Assembly: GCA_936931335.1 (NCBI GenBank)
Contig: CAKZIH010000125.1
Span: forward strand, 1 to 5,509
DNA: 5,509 bases
DNA from: an uncultured Nostocoides sp.
Lineage (GTDB): Bacteria > Actinomycetota > Actinomycetes > Actinomycetales > Dermatophilaceae
Reading direction: 5' to 3'
Below, piece by piece: positions 1 through 5,509 of this stretch. Under the pieces are notes generated by a model. The model was not told where the DNA came from. It did not search any database and worked only from the letters and a program-made list of their open reading frames with translations. Both the position numbers and the translations under genes were made by a program. The number at the start of each line of letters is the position of its first letter. The stretch's first letter is position 1.

Positions 1-1035
1 TACATCGCCGCCGCCTTCCCCAGCGCCTGCGGCAAGACCAACCTCGCCATGCTCGAGCCCACTATCCCGGGCTGGCAGGTGGAGACCCTCGGCGACGACA
101 TCGCCTGGATGCGCTTCGGCAAGGACGGCCGCCTGTATGCCGTCAACCCCGAGTTCGGCTTCTTCGGCGTCGCCCCGGGCACCAATGAGCACACCAACCC
201 CAACGCCATGCGCACCATCAACAAGGGCAACTCGGTGTTCACCAATGTCGCGCTCACCGACGACGGCGATGTGTGGTGGGAGGGCCTGGAAAACCCGCCG
301 GCCCACGCCACGTCCTGGAAGGGCGAGGACTGGACCCCCGACTCGGGCGAACTGTCCAGCCACGCCAACAGCCGCTACTGCACCCCGATCGAGCAGTGCG
401 ACATTCTCGCCAAGGAGTACTACGACCCCAATGGCGTGCCGATCTCGGCGATCTTCTTCGGTGGCCGTCGGCGCACCACGATCCCGCTGATCACCGAGGC
501 CCGCGACTGGACGCATGGCACCTTCATGGGAGCCACGCTGTCCTCGGAGACCACCGCCGCCGCCACCGGCCAGGTCGGCGTGGTGCGCCGGGACCCGATG
601 GCCATGCTGCCCTTCATCGGCTACAACGCAGGTGACTACTTCCAGCACTGGATCGCCCTGGGCAAGGACGCCGATGCGGCCAAGCTGCCGAAGATCTTCT
701 ATGTCAACTGGTTCCGCCGAGACGACGAGGGCGACTTCCTGTGGCCCGGTTTCGGCGAGAACGCCCGCGTCCTGAAGTGGGCGATCGAGCGGATCGAAGG
801 TAAGGCCGCGGCCAGCGAGACCCCGATCGGTCATGTGCCCACCCCGGAGTCGCTGGACACCGATGGCCTGGACCTGACCCCGGAGCAGCTGAGCGCCGCC
901 CTCGCGGTCGACGCCCAGGAGTGGCAGGCCGAGATCCCGCAGATCGAGGCCTGGTTCGCCCAGTTCGGGGACACCCTGCCCACCCAGCTGCGCGTCGAAC
1001 TCGACGGGCTCAAGGAGCGCCTCGGCGTCGCCTGA
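1..1035 (+). CDS. pckG: Phosphoenolpyruvate carboxykinase (GTP), C-terminal part
   Basis: Cytosolic enzyme that interconverts oxaloacetate + GTP with phosphoenolpyruvate + GDP + CO2, linking the TCA cycle to gluconeogenesis or anaplerosis. The frame is open from base 1, so the gene is cut by the left edge; the 344 visible residues are a little over half of the roughly 600 usual for the family. Motifs, numbered from the first visible codon: P-loop with the reactive cysteine, FPSACGKTN (6-14); kinase-2 GDD (31-33), whose Asp binds metal; NSR (123-125) and FGGRR (153-157), the substrate and phosphate arginines; and FLWPGFGEN (246-254), whose aromatic residues hold guanine. This set identifies the GTP family rather than the ATP-dependent one. 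The Mn-binding Lys and His lie upstream, outside the window. It ends in TGA and is followed by a strong hairpin. It converges on the transporter operon, so a functional link is not implied. Confidence 0.97.
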   Translation, partial: YIAAAFPSACGKTNLAMLEPTIPGWQVETLGDDIAWMRFGKDGRLYAVNPEFGFFGVAPGTNEHTNPNAMRTINKGNSVFTNVALTDDGDVWWEGLENPPAHATSWKGEDWTPDSGELSSHANSRYCTPIEQCDILAKEYYDPNGVPISAIFFGGRRRTTIPLITEARDWTHGTFMGATLSSETTAAATGQVGVVRRDPMAMLPFIGYNAGDYFQHWIALGKDADAAKLPKIFYVNWFRRDDEGDFLWPGFGENARVLKWAIERIEGKAAASETPIGHVPTPESLDTDGLDLTPEQLSAALAVDAQEWQAEIPQIEAWFAQFGDTLPTQLRVELDGLKERLGVA

Positions 1036-1055
1036 GCCGACTCACCCCCATACGA

Positions 1056-1094
1056 AACGGGCCGTATGTCGTCAGTGACGACATACGGCCCGTT
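1056..1094. terminator. Perfect 39-base palindrome, likely bidirectional terminator
   Basis: Arms 1056-1074 and 1076-1094 are exactly complementary around the single base G1075; as RNA this is about 18 bp closed by a 3-base loop. It lies in the 80-base gap between the converging stops of pckG (1035) and the aminotransferase gene (1116), about 20 bases after each, the place for a shared terminator. Only short, poor T runs follow on either strand (GTTCGGGTT on +, GTTTCG on -), so it resembles the tail-poor hairpin terminators common in actinobacteria rather than a classic E. coli type. Termination itself is inferred. Confidence 0.85.
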
Positions 1095-1115
1095 CGGGTT
1101 CTGTGCGGCGGCGCC

Positions 1116-2402
1116 TCAGACGCCGGAGAGCACCTCGCGGTAGATCTCCAGACCCTCCTTGGCCTCGTCTTCGGTGACCACGCACGGCGGCACCACATGG
1201 ATCCGGTTGTCCTGGATGAAGGGCAGCAGACCGGCCTTGATCAGCGCGGACTTGATGGCACCCATCTTGTCGGCCGGCAGCGGGGCGCGGCTATCGCGGT
1301 CGGCGACCAACTCCATCGCCCAGAAGACCCCGAGACCGCGCACCTCACCGATCAGCTCGATGTCCTGCGCCAGCGAGTCCAGCCCCGGCGCAAGCACCTC
1401 GGAGCCAATGCGGGCGGCGTTGTCCACGATGCCCTCCTGCTCCATGGCGGTCAGCGTGCCGACGATGGAGGCCATCGCCAGCGGGTGGCCGGAGTAGGTC
1501 AGCCCACCGGGGAAGACCCGGTCCTGGAAGGTCTTGCCGATCATCTCGCTGACCATCACGCCACCGACCGGGACATAGCCGGAGTTCACACCCTTGGCGA
1601 AGGTGATCAGGTCGGGCAGCACGTCGTAGTTGTCCAGCGCCAGCCAGGCCCCGGTGCGCCCGAAGCCGGCCATCACCTCGTCGAGGATGAGCATGATGCC
1701 GTATTCAGTGGCCAGCTCGCGCACGCCCTGCAGATAGCCCGGCGGCGGCGGCATGATGCCCGCGGTGCCCGGGATGGTCTCCAGCAGGATCGCGGCGAAG
1801 CCATCGGGGCCCTCGGCCTGGATCACCCGGCGCAGGTGGTGCAGCGCGCGCTCGGTCTCCTGCTCCGGGGAGTTCGACCAGAATTCCGAGCGGTAGGGAT
1901 AGGGCCCGAAGAAGTGGACGTGGCCACGGGCATACTCGTTCGGCATCCGGCGCCAGTCACCGGTCGCCACGATGGCTGCTCCGGTGTTGCCGTGATAGCT
2001 GCGGTAGGTCGAGAGCACCTTGTCCCGGCCGGTATGCAGGCGCGCCATCCGGATCGCGTTCTCGTTGGCGTCCGCCCCACCATTGGTGAAGAAGACCTTG
2101 GTGAAGCCCTCCGGCGCGCGGTCGAGGATCAGCTTCGCCGCCTCGCCGCGCACCCGGGAGCCAAAGGCCGGCCCGACGGTGGCCAGGGTGGCCGCCTGCT
2201 CCTGGATCGCCTTGACGACCGCGGGGTGCTGGTGGCCGATGTTGACGTTGACCAACATCGACGAGAAGTCGAGCAACTCCCGGCCGTCGGCCACAGTGAT
2301 TCGGGCACCGGAACCCCCGGTGATCTCCAGCGGCGCCAGGCTGCCCTGGGCCGACCAGGAGTGGAACACCAGCTCCGGGTCGTACATCGCGTTGTCTGCC
2401 AC
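1116..2402 (-). CDS. Class III PLP aminotransferase, taurine/beta-alanine:2-oxoglutarate-like
   Basis: Cytosolic PLP enzyme of fold type I, 428 residues, the usual length for class III omega-aminotransferases. Visible motifs: GGADANENA (108-116), phosphate cup; SYHG (135-138), ring stacking; E208 in LLET; ILDEVMAGFGRTG (239-251) with D241 against the pyridine nitrogen; K270 in FAKG, the Schiff-base lysine; LTYSGHP (301-307); and EVRGLG (353-358). The active site looks intact. The N-terminal HSWSAQG (14-20) and DFSSMLVNVNIGHQHP (45-60) look to me like the group annotated as taurine:2-oxoglutarate or beta-alanine aminotransferases; this is from memory, so the amino donor is uncertain. The start is GTG at 2402, chosen because a GGGAGGA site lies 8 bases upstream; an in-frame ATG at 2387 has no such site. 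It starts 2 bases after the binding protein stop, so translation is probably coupled. It is the last gene of the operon. Alternatives: a GABA, ornithine-type or other omega-amino acid aminotransferase. Confidence 0.92.
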   Translation of the reverse strand: MADNAMYDPELVFHSWSAQGSLAPLEITGGSGARITVADGRELLDFSSMLVNVNIGHQHPAVVKAIQEQAATLATVGPAFGSRVRGEAAKLILDRAPEGFTKVFFTNGGADANENAIRMARLHTGRDKVLSTYRSYHGNTGAAIVATGDWRRMPNEYARGHVHFFGPYPYRSEFWSNSPEQETERALHHLRRVIQAEGPDGFAAILLETIPGTAGIMPPPPGYLQGVRELATEYGIMLILDEVMAGFGRTGAWLALDNYDVLPDLITFAKGVNSGYVPVGGVMVSEMIGKTFQDRVFPGGLTYSGHPLAMASIVGTLTAMEQEGIVDNAARIGSEVLAPGLDSLAQDIELIGEVRGLGVFWAMELVADRDSRAPLPADKMGAIKSALIKAGLLPFIQDNRIHVVPPCVVTEDEAKEGLEIYREVLSGV

Positions 2403-2404
2403 GC

Positions 2405-3610
2405 TTACTTTCCTCCCTCGTTCAAGGTCACGTCGATCCCGGTGAAGCCGCTGCCCTTGGTGTCCACGCCGTCGGCTTCGAGGAGCTTGAGCGCCTCGGT
2501 GACGTACTCATTGGAATAGGCATCGGCCGGCGGGTCGGCGCTGATGATGGTCGCGTCACTCTCGTTCTTGGTGCCCTTGGAGATCTCGACGGTCTGCTTC
2601 CACATCGCCTCGTCGATCATTCCCGCGCCATTGGGGGACGGCCAGATGAGCTTGTTGATCTCATTGGTCATCCACAGCTGGTGACTCTCCCCCAGCTGGC
2701 TGCCGGCGGCCGTCACGATCTTAGCCGCCTGCTCCGCGTTGTCCCGGGCGTAGGCGCAACCGGCGATGGTGCCGGCGATGAAGTTGACGGTGTTCTTCTT
2801 GTACTGCTCGTCGTTGGCGAGCTTGTCGGCGTCCGCCCAGATCGCGTCCTGGAGCATGGCGCTGCCGGCGTCATTCCAGTTGATGACGTTGAGGTCCTCG
2901 GGCTCATAGAGCTCGCCGGTCGCGGGGTTCTTGGACTCCAGCACCTGCGCGTACTCGTTGTAGGTCATCGCCTGCGCGGCGTCGATATCGCCGGACAGGA
3001 AGCCGTTCATGTCGAAGGCCTGCTGGACCAGCTCGATGTCCTTGATCTGGACGCCGTTCTTCTGCATCCCGGCGAAGAGCTCGAACTCATTGCCATAGCC
3101 CCAGCTGCCGACCTTCTTGCCCTTGAGGTCGGCGGGCTTGGTGATGTTCTTGTCCTTGAAGGAGATCTGGGTGGTGCCGCTGCGCTGGAAGATCTGCGCG
3201 ACATCGGTGACCCGGGCCCCCTGCTCCACGGCCCCGAGCACCTTGGGCACCCAGGAGACGGCATAGTCGGCCCCGCCGGAGGTGAGCACGTCGATCGGCA
3301 CGATGTCGGTGGCCCCGGGGAGGATCTCCACGTCCAGGCCGTATTTGTCATAGAGGCCCTGGTCCTTGGCCGCGTAGTAGCAGGCGAACTGCGCCTGGGT
3401 GACCCACTGCAGTTGGACCTTGACCGACTGCTTCTCGCTGGATCCGGTGTCGGCGGCACTGGAGGTCTGCGAGCCGGTGGCGGATCCGGTGCTTGTGGAG
3501 CTGGTGGACGTGTCCGTCCCGGAGTCGCCGCCGCCACAGGCAGCGAGCACCCCGGTCAGGGTGAGGAGGGAGAGGCTGAGGCCGAGCGGGCGGCGAGCGG
3601 GGTGGGTCAT
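2405..3610 (-). CDS. ABC transporter substrate-binding lipoprotein, NMT1/THI5 family
   Basis: Extracytoplasmic receptor tethered to the membrane by lipid; it hands its ligand to the two permeases encoded upstream. It has 401 residues. The signal peptide has MTHPARRPLG as the basic part, a hydrophobic stretch at 11-23, and lipobox LAAC with C25 as the lipidated residue. A Ser/Thr/Gly linker (26-60) follows. The NMT1-like domain starts with VKVQLQWVTQAQFACYYAA (63-81) and continues through GLYDKYGLDVEILPG (85-99) and the SGGADYAV region (111-118). This opening recalls receptors for riboflavin (RibY), the HMP precursor (ThiY) and related aromatic or pyrimidine ligands; the ligand here cannot be read from sequence. 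The ATG at 3610 is chosen because AAGGAA lies just upstream and it yields a clean lipoprotein signal; in-frame starts further upstream overlap the permease gene and would bury the signal. Two cysteines besides C25 (C77, C285) are unusual for such a receptor. It ends in TAA, 2 bases before the aminotransferase. Confidence 0.93.
   Translation of the reverse strand: MTHPARRPLGLSLSLLTLTGVLAACGGGDSGTDTSTSSTSTGSATGSQTSSAADTGSSEKQSVKVQLQWVTQAQFACYYAAKDQGLYDKYGLDVEILPGATDIVPIDVLTSGGADYAVSWVPKVLGAVEQGARVTDVAQIFQRSGTTQISFKDKNITKPADLKGKKVGSWGYGNEFELFAGMQKNGVQIKDIELVQQAFDMNGFLSGDIDAAQAMTYNEYAQVLESKNPATGELYEPEDLNVINWNDAGSAMLQDAIWADADKLANDEQYKKNTVNFIAGTIAGCAYARDNAEQAAKIVTAAGSQLGESHQLWMTNEINKLIWPSPNGAGMIDEAMWKQTVEISKGTKNESDATIISADPPADAYSNEYVTEALKLLEADGVDTKGSGFTGIDVTLNEGGK
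2411..2417 (-). promoter_or_regulatory. Ribosome binding site fixing the GTG start of the aminotransferase
   Basis: GGGAGGA on the minus strand, within the last codons of the upstream binding protein gene and 8 bases before the GTG at 2402. It decides for this start over the ATG at 2387, and its place inside the preceding gene suggests translational coupling. Confidence 0.8.
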
Positions 3611-3614
3611 CGTG

Positions 3615-3621
3615 TTCCTTC
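3615..3621 (-). promoter_or_regulatory. Ribosome binding site of the binding protein gene
   Basis: GAAGGAA on the minus strand, with its AAGGA core 5 bases before the ATG at 3610. It supports this start over the longer open frame that extends up to 3775. Confidence 0.75.
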
Positions 3622-3644
3622 GAGAGCAGGTATGGGGTGGGCAG

Positions 3645-3655
3645 GGACGGCGTCC
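3645..3655. promoter_or_regulatory. Small dyad in the receptor leader, possible operator or hairpin
   Basis: GGACG-G-CGTCC is a perfect 5+1+5 dyad, about 24 bases upstream of the ribosome site of the binding protein gene. It could be a protein binding site or a short RNA hairpin. No regulator family is recognised, and a dyad of this size can occur by chance in DNA of this GC content. Confidence 0.25.
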
Positions 3656-3660
3656 GAGGC

Positions 3661-3742
3661 CGTATGTCGTGGGCACGCGCCCGATATCACCCCGCTCCCC
3701 GCGTGCCCGCGGCGCGCTCGATGGCGGCGCCCACGACATACG
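3661..3742 (-). repeat. 14-bp inverted repeat spanning the permease/receptor junction
   Basis: Arms 3661-3674 and 3729-3742 are exactly complementary (CGTATGTCGTGGGC and its complement), 54 bases apart. One arm is in the permease coding sequence (codons for YVVGA), the other in the non-coding leader; the permease stop (3687-3689) lies in the loop. A second, competing pair sits inside: GGGCACGCG at 3671-3679 with 3700-3708, 9 bp with a 20-base loop. It shares bases 3671-3674 with the longer stem, so the two cannot form fully together. Possible roles are an mRNA stability element, a partial terminator or a translation-dependent switch; none is shown by the sequence alone. Confidence 0.55.
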
Positions 3743-4448
3743 CGAGCAGACCCAGGAGCACGGCGCCCAGGACATAGGCCCAGGCGAGCGGATAGTTGGA
3801 GGAGGCCGCAGCCGAGGTGATCGACTTGCCGAGGCCGCCGATCGGGCCGCCGAAGTATTCGGCGATCAGCGCCGCGATCACGGCCAGGGCGGTGGCCACC
3901 TTGATGCCGGTGGCGACATACGGGAGGGCACCGGGCAGGGTGAGGTGGCGCGTCACCTGCCAGGAACTGGCGGCATTGACCCGGAAGAGGTCACGGTGGA
4001 TGGGCCGGGCCCGACGTAAACCCTTGAGGCTGTTGAGATACACCGGAACGAAGGCGCTGATCGCGGCCACCAGCCAACGTCCGGTCTGCCGGTCCGCGCC
4101 GAACATCGTGTAGAGGACCGGGGCCAGCGCGACGATCGGAACCACCGAAAGCGCGGCGACGACCGGGGCGGCCATGTCGGCGATCACCCGCACCAGGCTG
4201 GCCACGATCGCGCAGAGCACGGCCAACACAGTGCCGACGATGATCCCGATCAGCGCATTGCGACCGGTGGCCGCCGCGCCCTTGAGGATGTTGTCGAAGA
4301 ACCGCCCGAATTGAGTGGCTATGGCACTCGGCGCGGGAAGCACGAAGGGCTTGATCGCCAACGCACGCACCGCGATTTCCCACAGCCCGAGCACCACGAT
4401 GCCGAGCAGCACCGGGGGCAGCGCGAGTCGTGCGGCCCGCTCGATCAT
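3687..4448 (-). CDS. ABC transporter permease (BPD_transp_1 / SsuC-ThiX type)
   Basis: Inner-membrane subunit that forms half of the translocation path, 253 residues, normal for the family. Hydrophobic segments lie near 9-30, 64-90, 92-115, 125-140, 180-197 and 222-240, fitting six membrane helices. The cytoplasmic loop that docks on the ATPase is at about 158-176 (NAASSWQ through HLTLPGALP); compared with the usual EAA-x3-G, the first residue is Asn and the glycine is Gln, while the LPGALP end is kept. The ATG at 4448 overlaps the ATPase stop as ATGA (4445-4448), with GGAG 5 bases upstream, so the start is secure and translation is probably coupled. It pairs with the other permease, cut by the right edge, as a heterodimer. 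It is followed by a 76-base leader and the receptor gene. The loop changes may be usual for NMT1-linked permeases. Confidence 0.93.
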   Translation of the reverse strand: MIERAARLALPPVLLGIVVLGLWEIAVRALAIKPFVLPAPSAIATQFGRFFDNILKGAAATGRNALIGIIVGTVLAVLCAIVASLVRVIADMAAPVVAALSVVPIVALAPVLYTMFGADRQTGRWLVAAISAFVPVYLNSLKGLRRARPIHRDLFRVNAASSWQVTRHLTLPGALPYVATGIKVATALAVIAALIAEYFGGPIGGLGKSITSAAASSNYPLAWAYVLGAVLLGLLAYVVGAAIERAAGTRGAG

Positions 4449-5344
4449 CGCTGCTCCGCGGCAGTCGGCGCGGCACCTTCGGCGCCGTGCAGGGCTTCTC
4501 GGATGGCGCGGACGGCGACGAAGAAGCCCTCCTCTTCGCGCAGGGTCTCGGTGCGTTCACGCTGATCGCCGAGCCGCACCTGGACGATGTCCAGGATCCG
4601 GCCGGGCCGGGCGGACATGACGACCACGCGGTCGGACAGGAACGCCGCCTCCGGTATGGAGTGAGTCACCAGCACCACCGCCGCGCCGGTCTCCGCGGCG
4701 ATGCGGGCAAGCTCGGTCTGCATCCGCTCCCGGGTCATCTCATCCAGCGCCCCGAAGGGCTCGTCCATCAACAGCAGCCGCGGGCTCTCGGCGAGGCTGC
4801 GGGCGATGGCGACCCGTTGCTGCATACCGCCGCTGAGCTGGTCGGGATAGTGGTCGGCGAACTGGTCCAGGCCGACCAGGTCGAGCAGTTCGCTGACCCG
4901 GGAGCGGATGGCGCCGCTGCCGACCTTGGCCAGTTCCATCGGCAGCGCGATATTGCGCGAGACGGTGCGCCAGGGCAGCAGCGCGGACTGCTGGAAGGCG
5001 ACCCCGAAGTCGTGATCCAGCCGGGCGCGCTGGGGAGTCTTGCCGAAGACCTCGACGCGGCCCGAGGTGGGCTCTTCCAGGTCGGCGATCAGGCGCAGCA
5101 AGGTGGACTTGCCGCAGCCGGAGGGGCCGATGAGCGAGACGAACTCCCCCGCCTGGACGTCCAGGTCGATGCCCTCGAGGGCGATCACCTCACCCTTGCC
5201 GCGCCCACGGGCGCTGAAGACCTTGCCCAACCCGCCGATGCGGACGGCGGGTGCGGCCGTGCCGGCGGGCCCGGTCGACCCGGCCGCCTGGGTGCCTGCC
5301 GTTGGCACAGTGGGTGAGGCATTGGCGGAATGCGCGCCGGTCAT
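4445..5344 (-). CDS. ABC transporter ATP-binding protein (SsuB/ThiZ/TauB type)
   Basis: Cytoplasmic ATPase that drives the importer, 299 residues. All motifs are intact: Walker A GPSGCGKST (73-81), Q-loop in AFQQS (116-120) followed by LLPWRTV, signature LSGGMQQR (170-177), Walker B LLLMDEPF (190-197), D-loop ALD (199-201) and switch His228. LLPWRTV and the DEPFGALDE run are typical of the nitrate/sulfonate/taurine/HMP importer group. Residues 1-33 are a low-complexity Ala/Thr/Gly/Pro stretch absent from most homologues, so the protein is about 35 residues longer than usual. The ATG at 5344 was chosen because it overlaps the upstream permease stop as ATGA and has GAGGAG 10 bases upstream; the open frame continues to 5449 but over the permease gene. 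The GTG at 5308 would only shorten the odd stretch. The stop overlaps the start of the next permease. Substrate cannot be assigned from the ATPase. Confidence 0.95.
   Translation of the reverse strand: MTGAHSANASPTVPTAGTQAAGSTGPAGTAAPAVRIGGLGKVFSARGRGKGEVIALEGIDLDVQAGEFVSLIGPSGCGKSTLLRLIADLEEPTSGRVEVFGKTPQRARLDHDFGVAFQQSALLPWRTVSRNIALPMELAKVGSGAIRSRVSELLDLVGLDQFADHYPDQLSGGMQQRVAIARSLAESPRLLLMDEPFGALDEMTRERMQTELARIAAETGAAVVLVTHSIPEAAFLSDRVVVMSARPGRILDIVQVRLGDQRERTETLREEEGFFVAVRAIREALHGAEGAAPTAAEQR
5341..5344 (-). other. ATGA stop/start overlap, first permease to ATPase
   Basis: The TGA of the first permease (5341-5343) shares bases with the ATG of the ATPase (5342-5344). This fixes both gene ends and indicates translational coupling. 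The same arrangement recurs at 4445-4448 between the ATPase and the second permease. Confidence 0.9.
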
Positions 5345-5509
5345 GCGGAAGTCTCTCCTCGCTGGTAGTTGCGCAACGCCATCCCGAGCAGCCCGACGAC
5401 GCCGGCGGCGATCAAGCCGATGAGCACGGCACCGCCGATCGGGGCCCACGGCTTGGCGGGATCGGCGGAGGCAGCCTGGGCGTATTCGATGATCATTCGG
5501 CCGATGCCG
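5341..5509 (-). CDS. ABC transporter permease, C-terminal end only
   Basis: Fragment of the first permease of the same importer; the 5' part is beyond the right edge. The 55 complete visible codons begin GIGRMIIEYAQAASA, like the GLG...I..A stretch that precedes the last helix in this family (compare GGLGKSITSAAAS in the second permease). A loop, one hydrophobic helix (about visible residues 23-46) and a short basic tail ending RNYQRGETSA follow. The stop overlaps the ATPase start. It was read directly by translation and is too short for domain motifs, so the call rests on the C-terminal pattern and on the operon: a transporter with two different permeases, one ATPase and one receptor. Confidence 0.85.
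   Translation of the reverse strand, partial: GIGRMIIEYAQAASADPAKPWAPIGGAVLIGLIAAGVVGLLGMALRNYQRGETSA

Noticed and set aside
1..1035. pckG as part of the same operon or pathway as the transporter
   Set aside because: It is on the opposite strand and separated by the terminator; convergence gives no regulatory link.
921..2519. Long open frame of 532 codons on the + strand opposite the aminotransferase gene
   Set aside because: It overlaps the end of pckG in another frame and runs antisense to a motif-complete aminotransferase. Its composition (rich in Arg, His, Gly, Asp) is that of a GC-rich antisense shadow, and it shows no domain.
3611..3686. TPP or FMN riboswitch ahead of the receptor, as seen with some thiamin or riboflavin importers
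   Set aside because: The leader is only 76 bases and shows no conserved TPP (CUGAGA-like) or FMN core, so a vitamin riboswitch is not supported here.
3611..3775. Upstream extension of the receptor gene starting at 3775
   Set aside because: It overlaps the permease coding sequence and would place 55 unrelated residues before a clean lipoprotein signal; AAGGAA before 3610 supports the shorter form.
2681..3820. Open frame of 379 codons on the + strand opposite the receptor gene
   Set aside because: Antisense shadow of the lipoprotein gene, with Leu/Val/Gly-rich repeats typical of mirrored GC-rich codons and no recognisable motif.
5345..5449. Upstream extension of the ATPase gene starting at 5449
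   Set aside because: It is an Arg-rich frame overlapping the permease C-terminus; the ATGA overlap and ribosome site point to 5344.

Overview
The window reads as ordinary chromosomal DNA of a high-GC Gram-positive bacterium (Actinomycetota). The evidence is G/C-rich third codon positions throughout, a GTP-type phosphoenolpyruvate carboxykinase, strong AGGAGG-like ribosome sites, a GTG start and a lipoprotein solute receptor. I cannot name a genus. No RNA gene, mobile element, CRISPR array or stretch of more than 300 bases without a gene was seen; the window is almost fully coding.

Layout: the left end (1-1035, + strand) is the C-terminal part of pckG. It converges on a leftward operon that fills the rest (5509 to 1116, - strand). 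In transcription order the operon is: the 3' end of a first ABC permease (runs off the right edge), an ABC ATPase, a second ABC permease, an NMT1/THI5-type solute-binding lipoprotein, and a class III PLP aminotransferase. The first three genes are joined by two ATGA stop/start overlaps. The binding protein follows a 76-base leader with its own ribosome site. The aminotransferase starts 2 bases after the binding protein stop, on a GTG. A 39-base perfect palindrome between the converging ends of pckG and the aminotransferase gene is a likely shared terminator.

How the genes work together: the four transporter parts make a complete importer of the SsuABC/ThiXYZ/RibXY type. The coupled aminotransferase resembles taurine:2-oxoglutarate and beta-alanine aminotransferases, so the operon probably imports an amino compound, or a precursor that yields one (for example a pyrimidine giving beta-alanine, or taurine), and transaminates it. 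The substrate is inferred, not shown. pckG is probably an unrelated housekeeping neighbour.

The least explained structure is the permease/receptor junction: a 14-bp inverted repeat, an overlapping and competing 9-bp hairpin, and a small dyad, all within about 100 bases, plus a 13-base word shared with the terminator.
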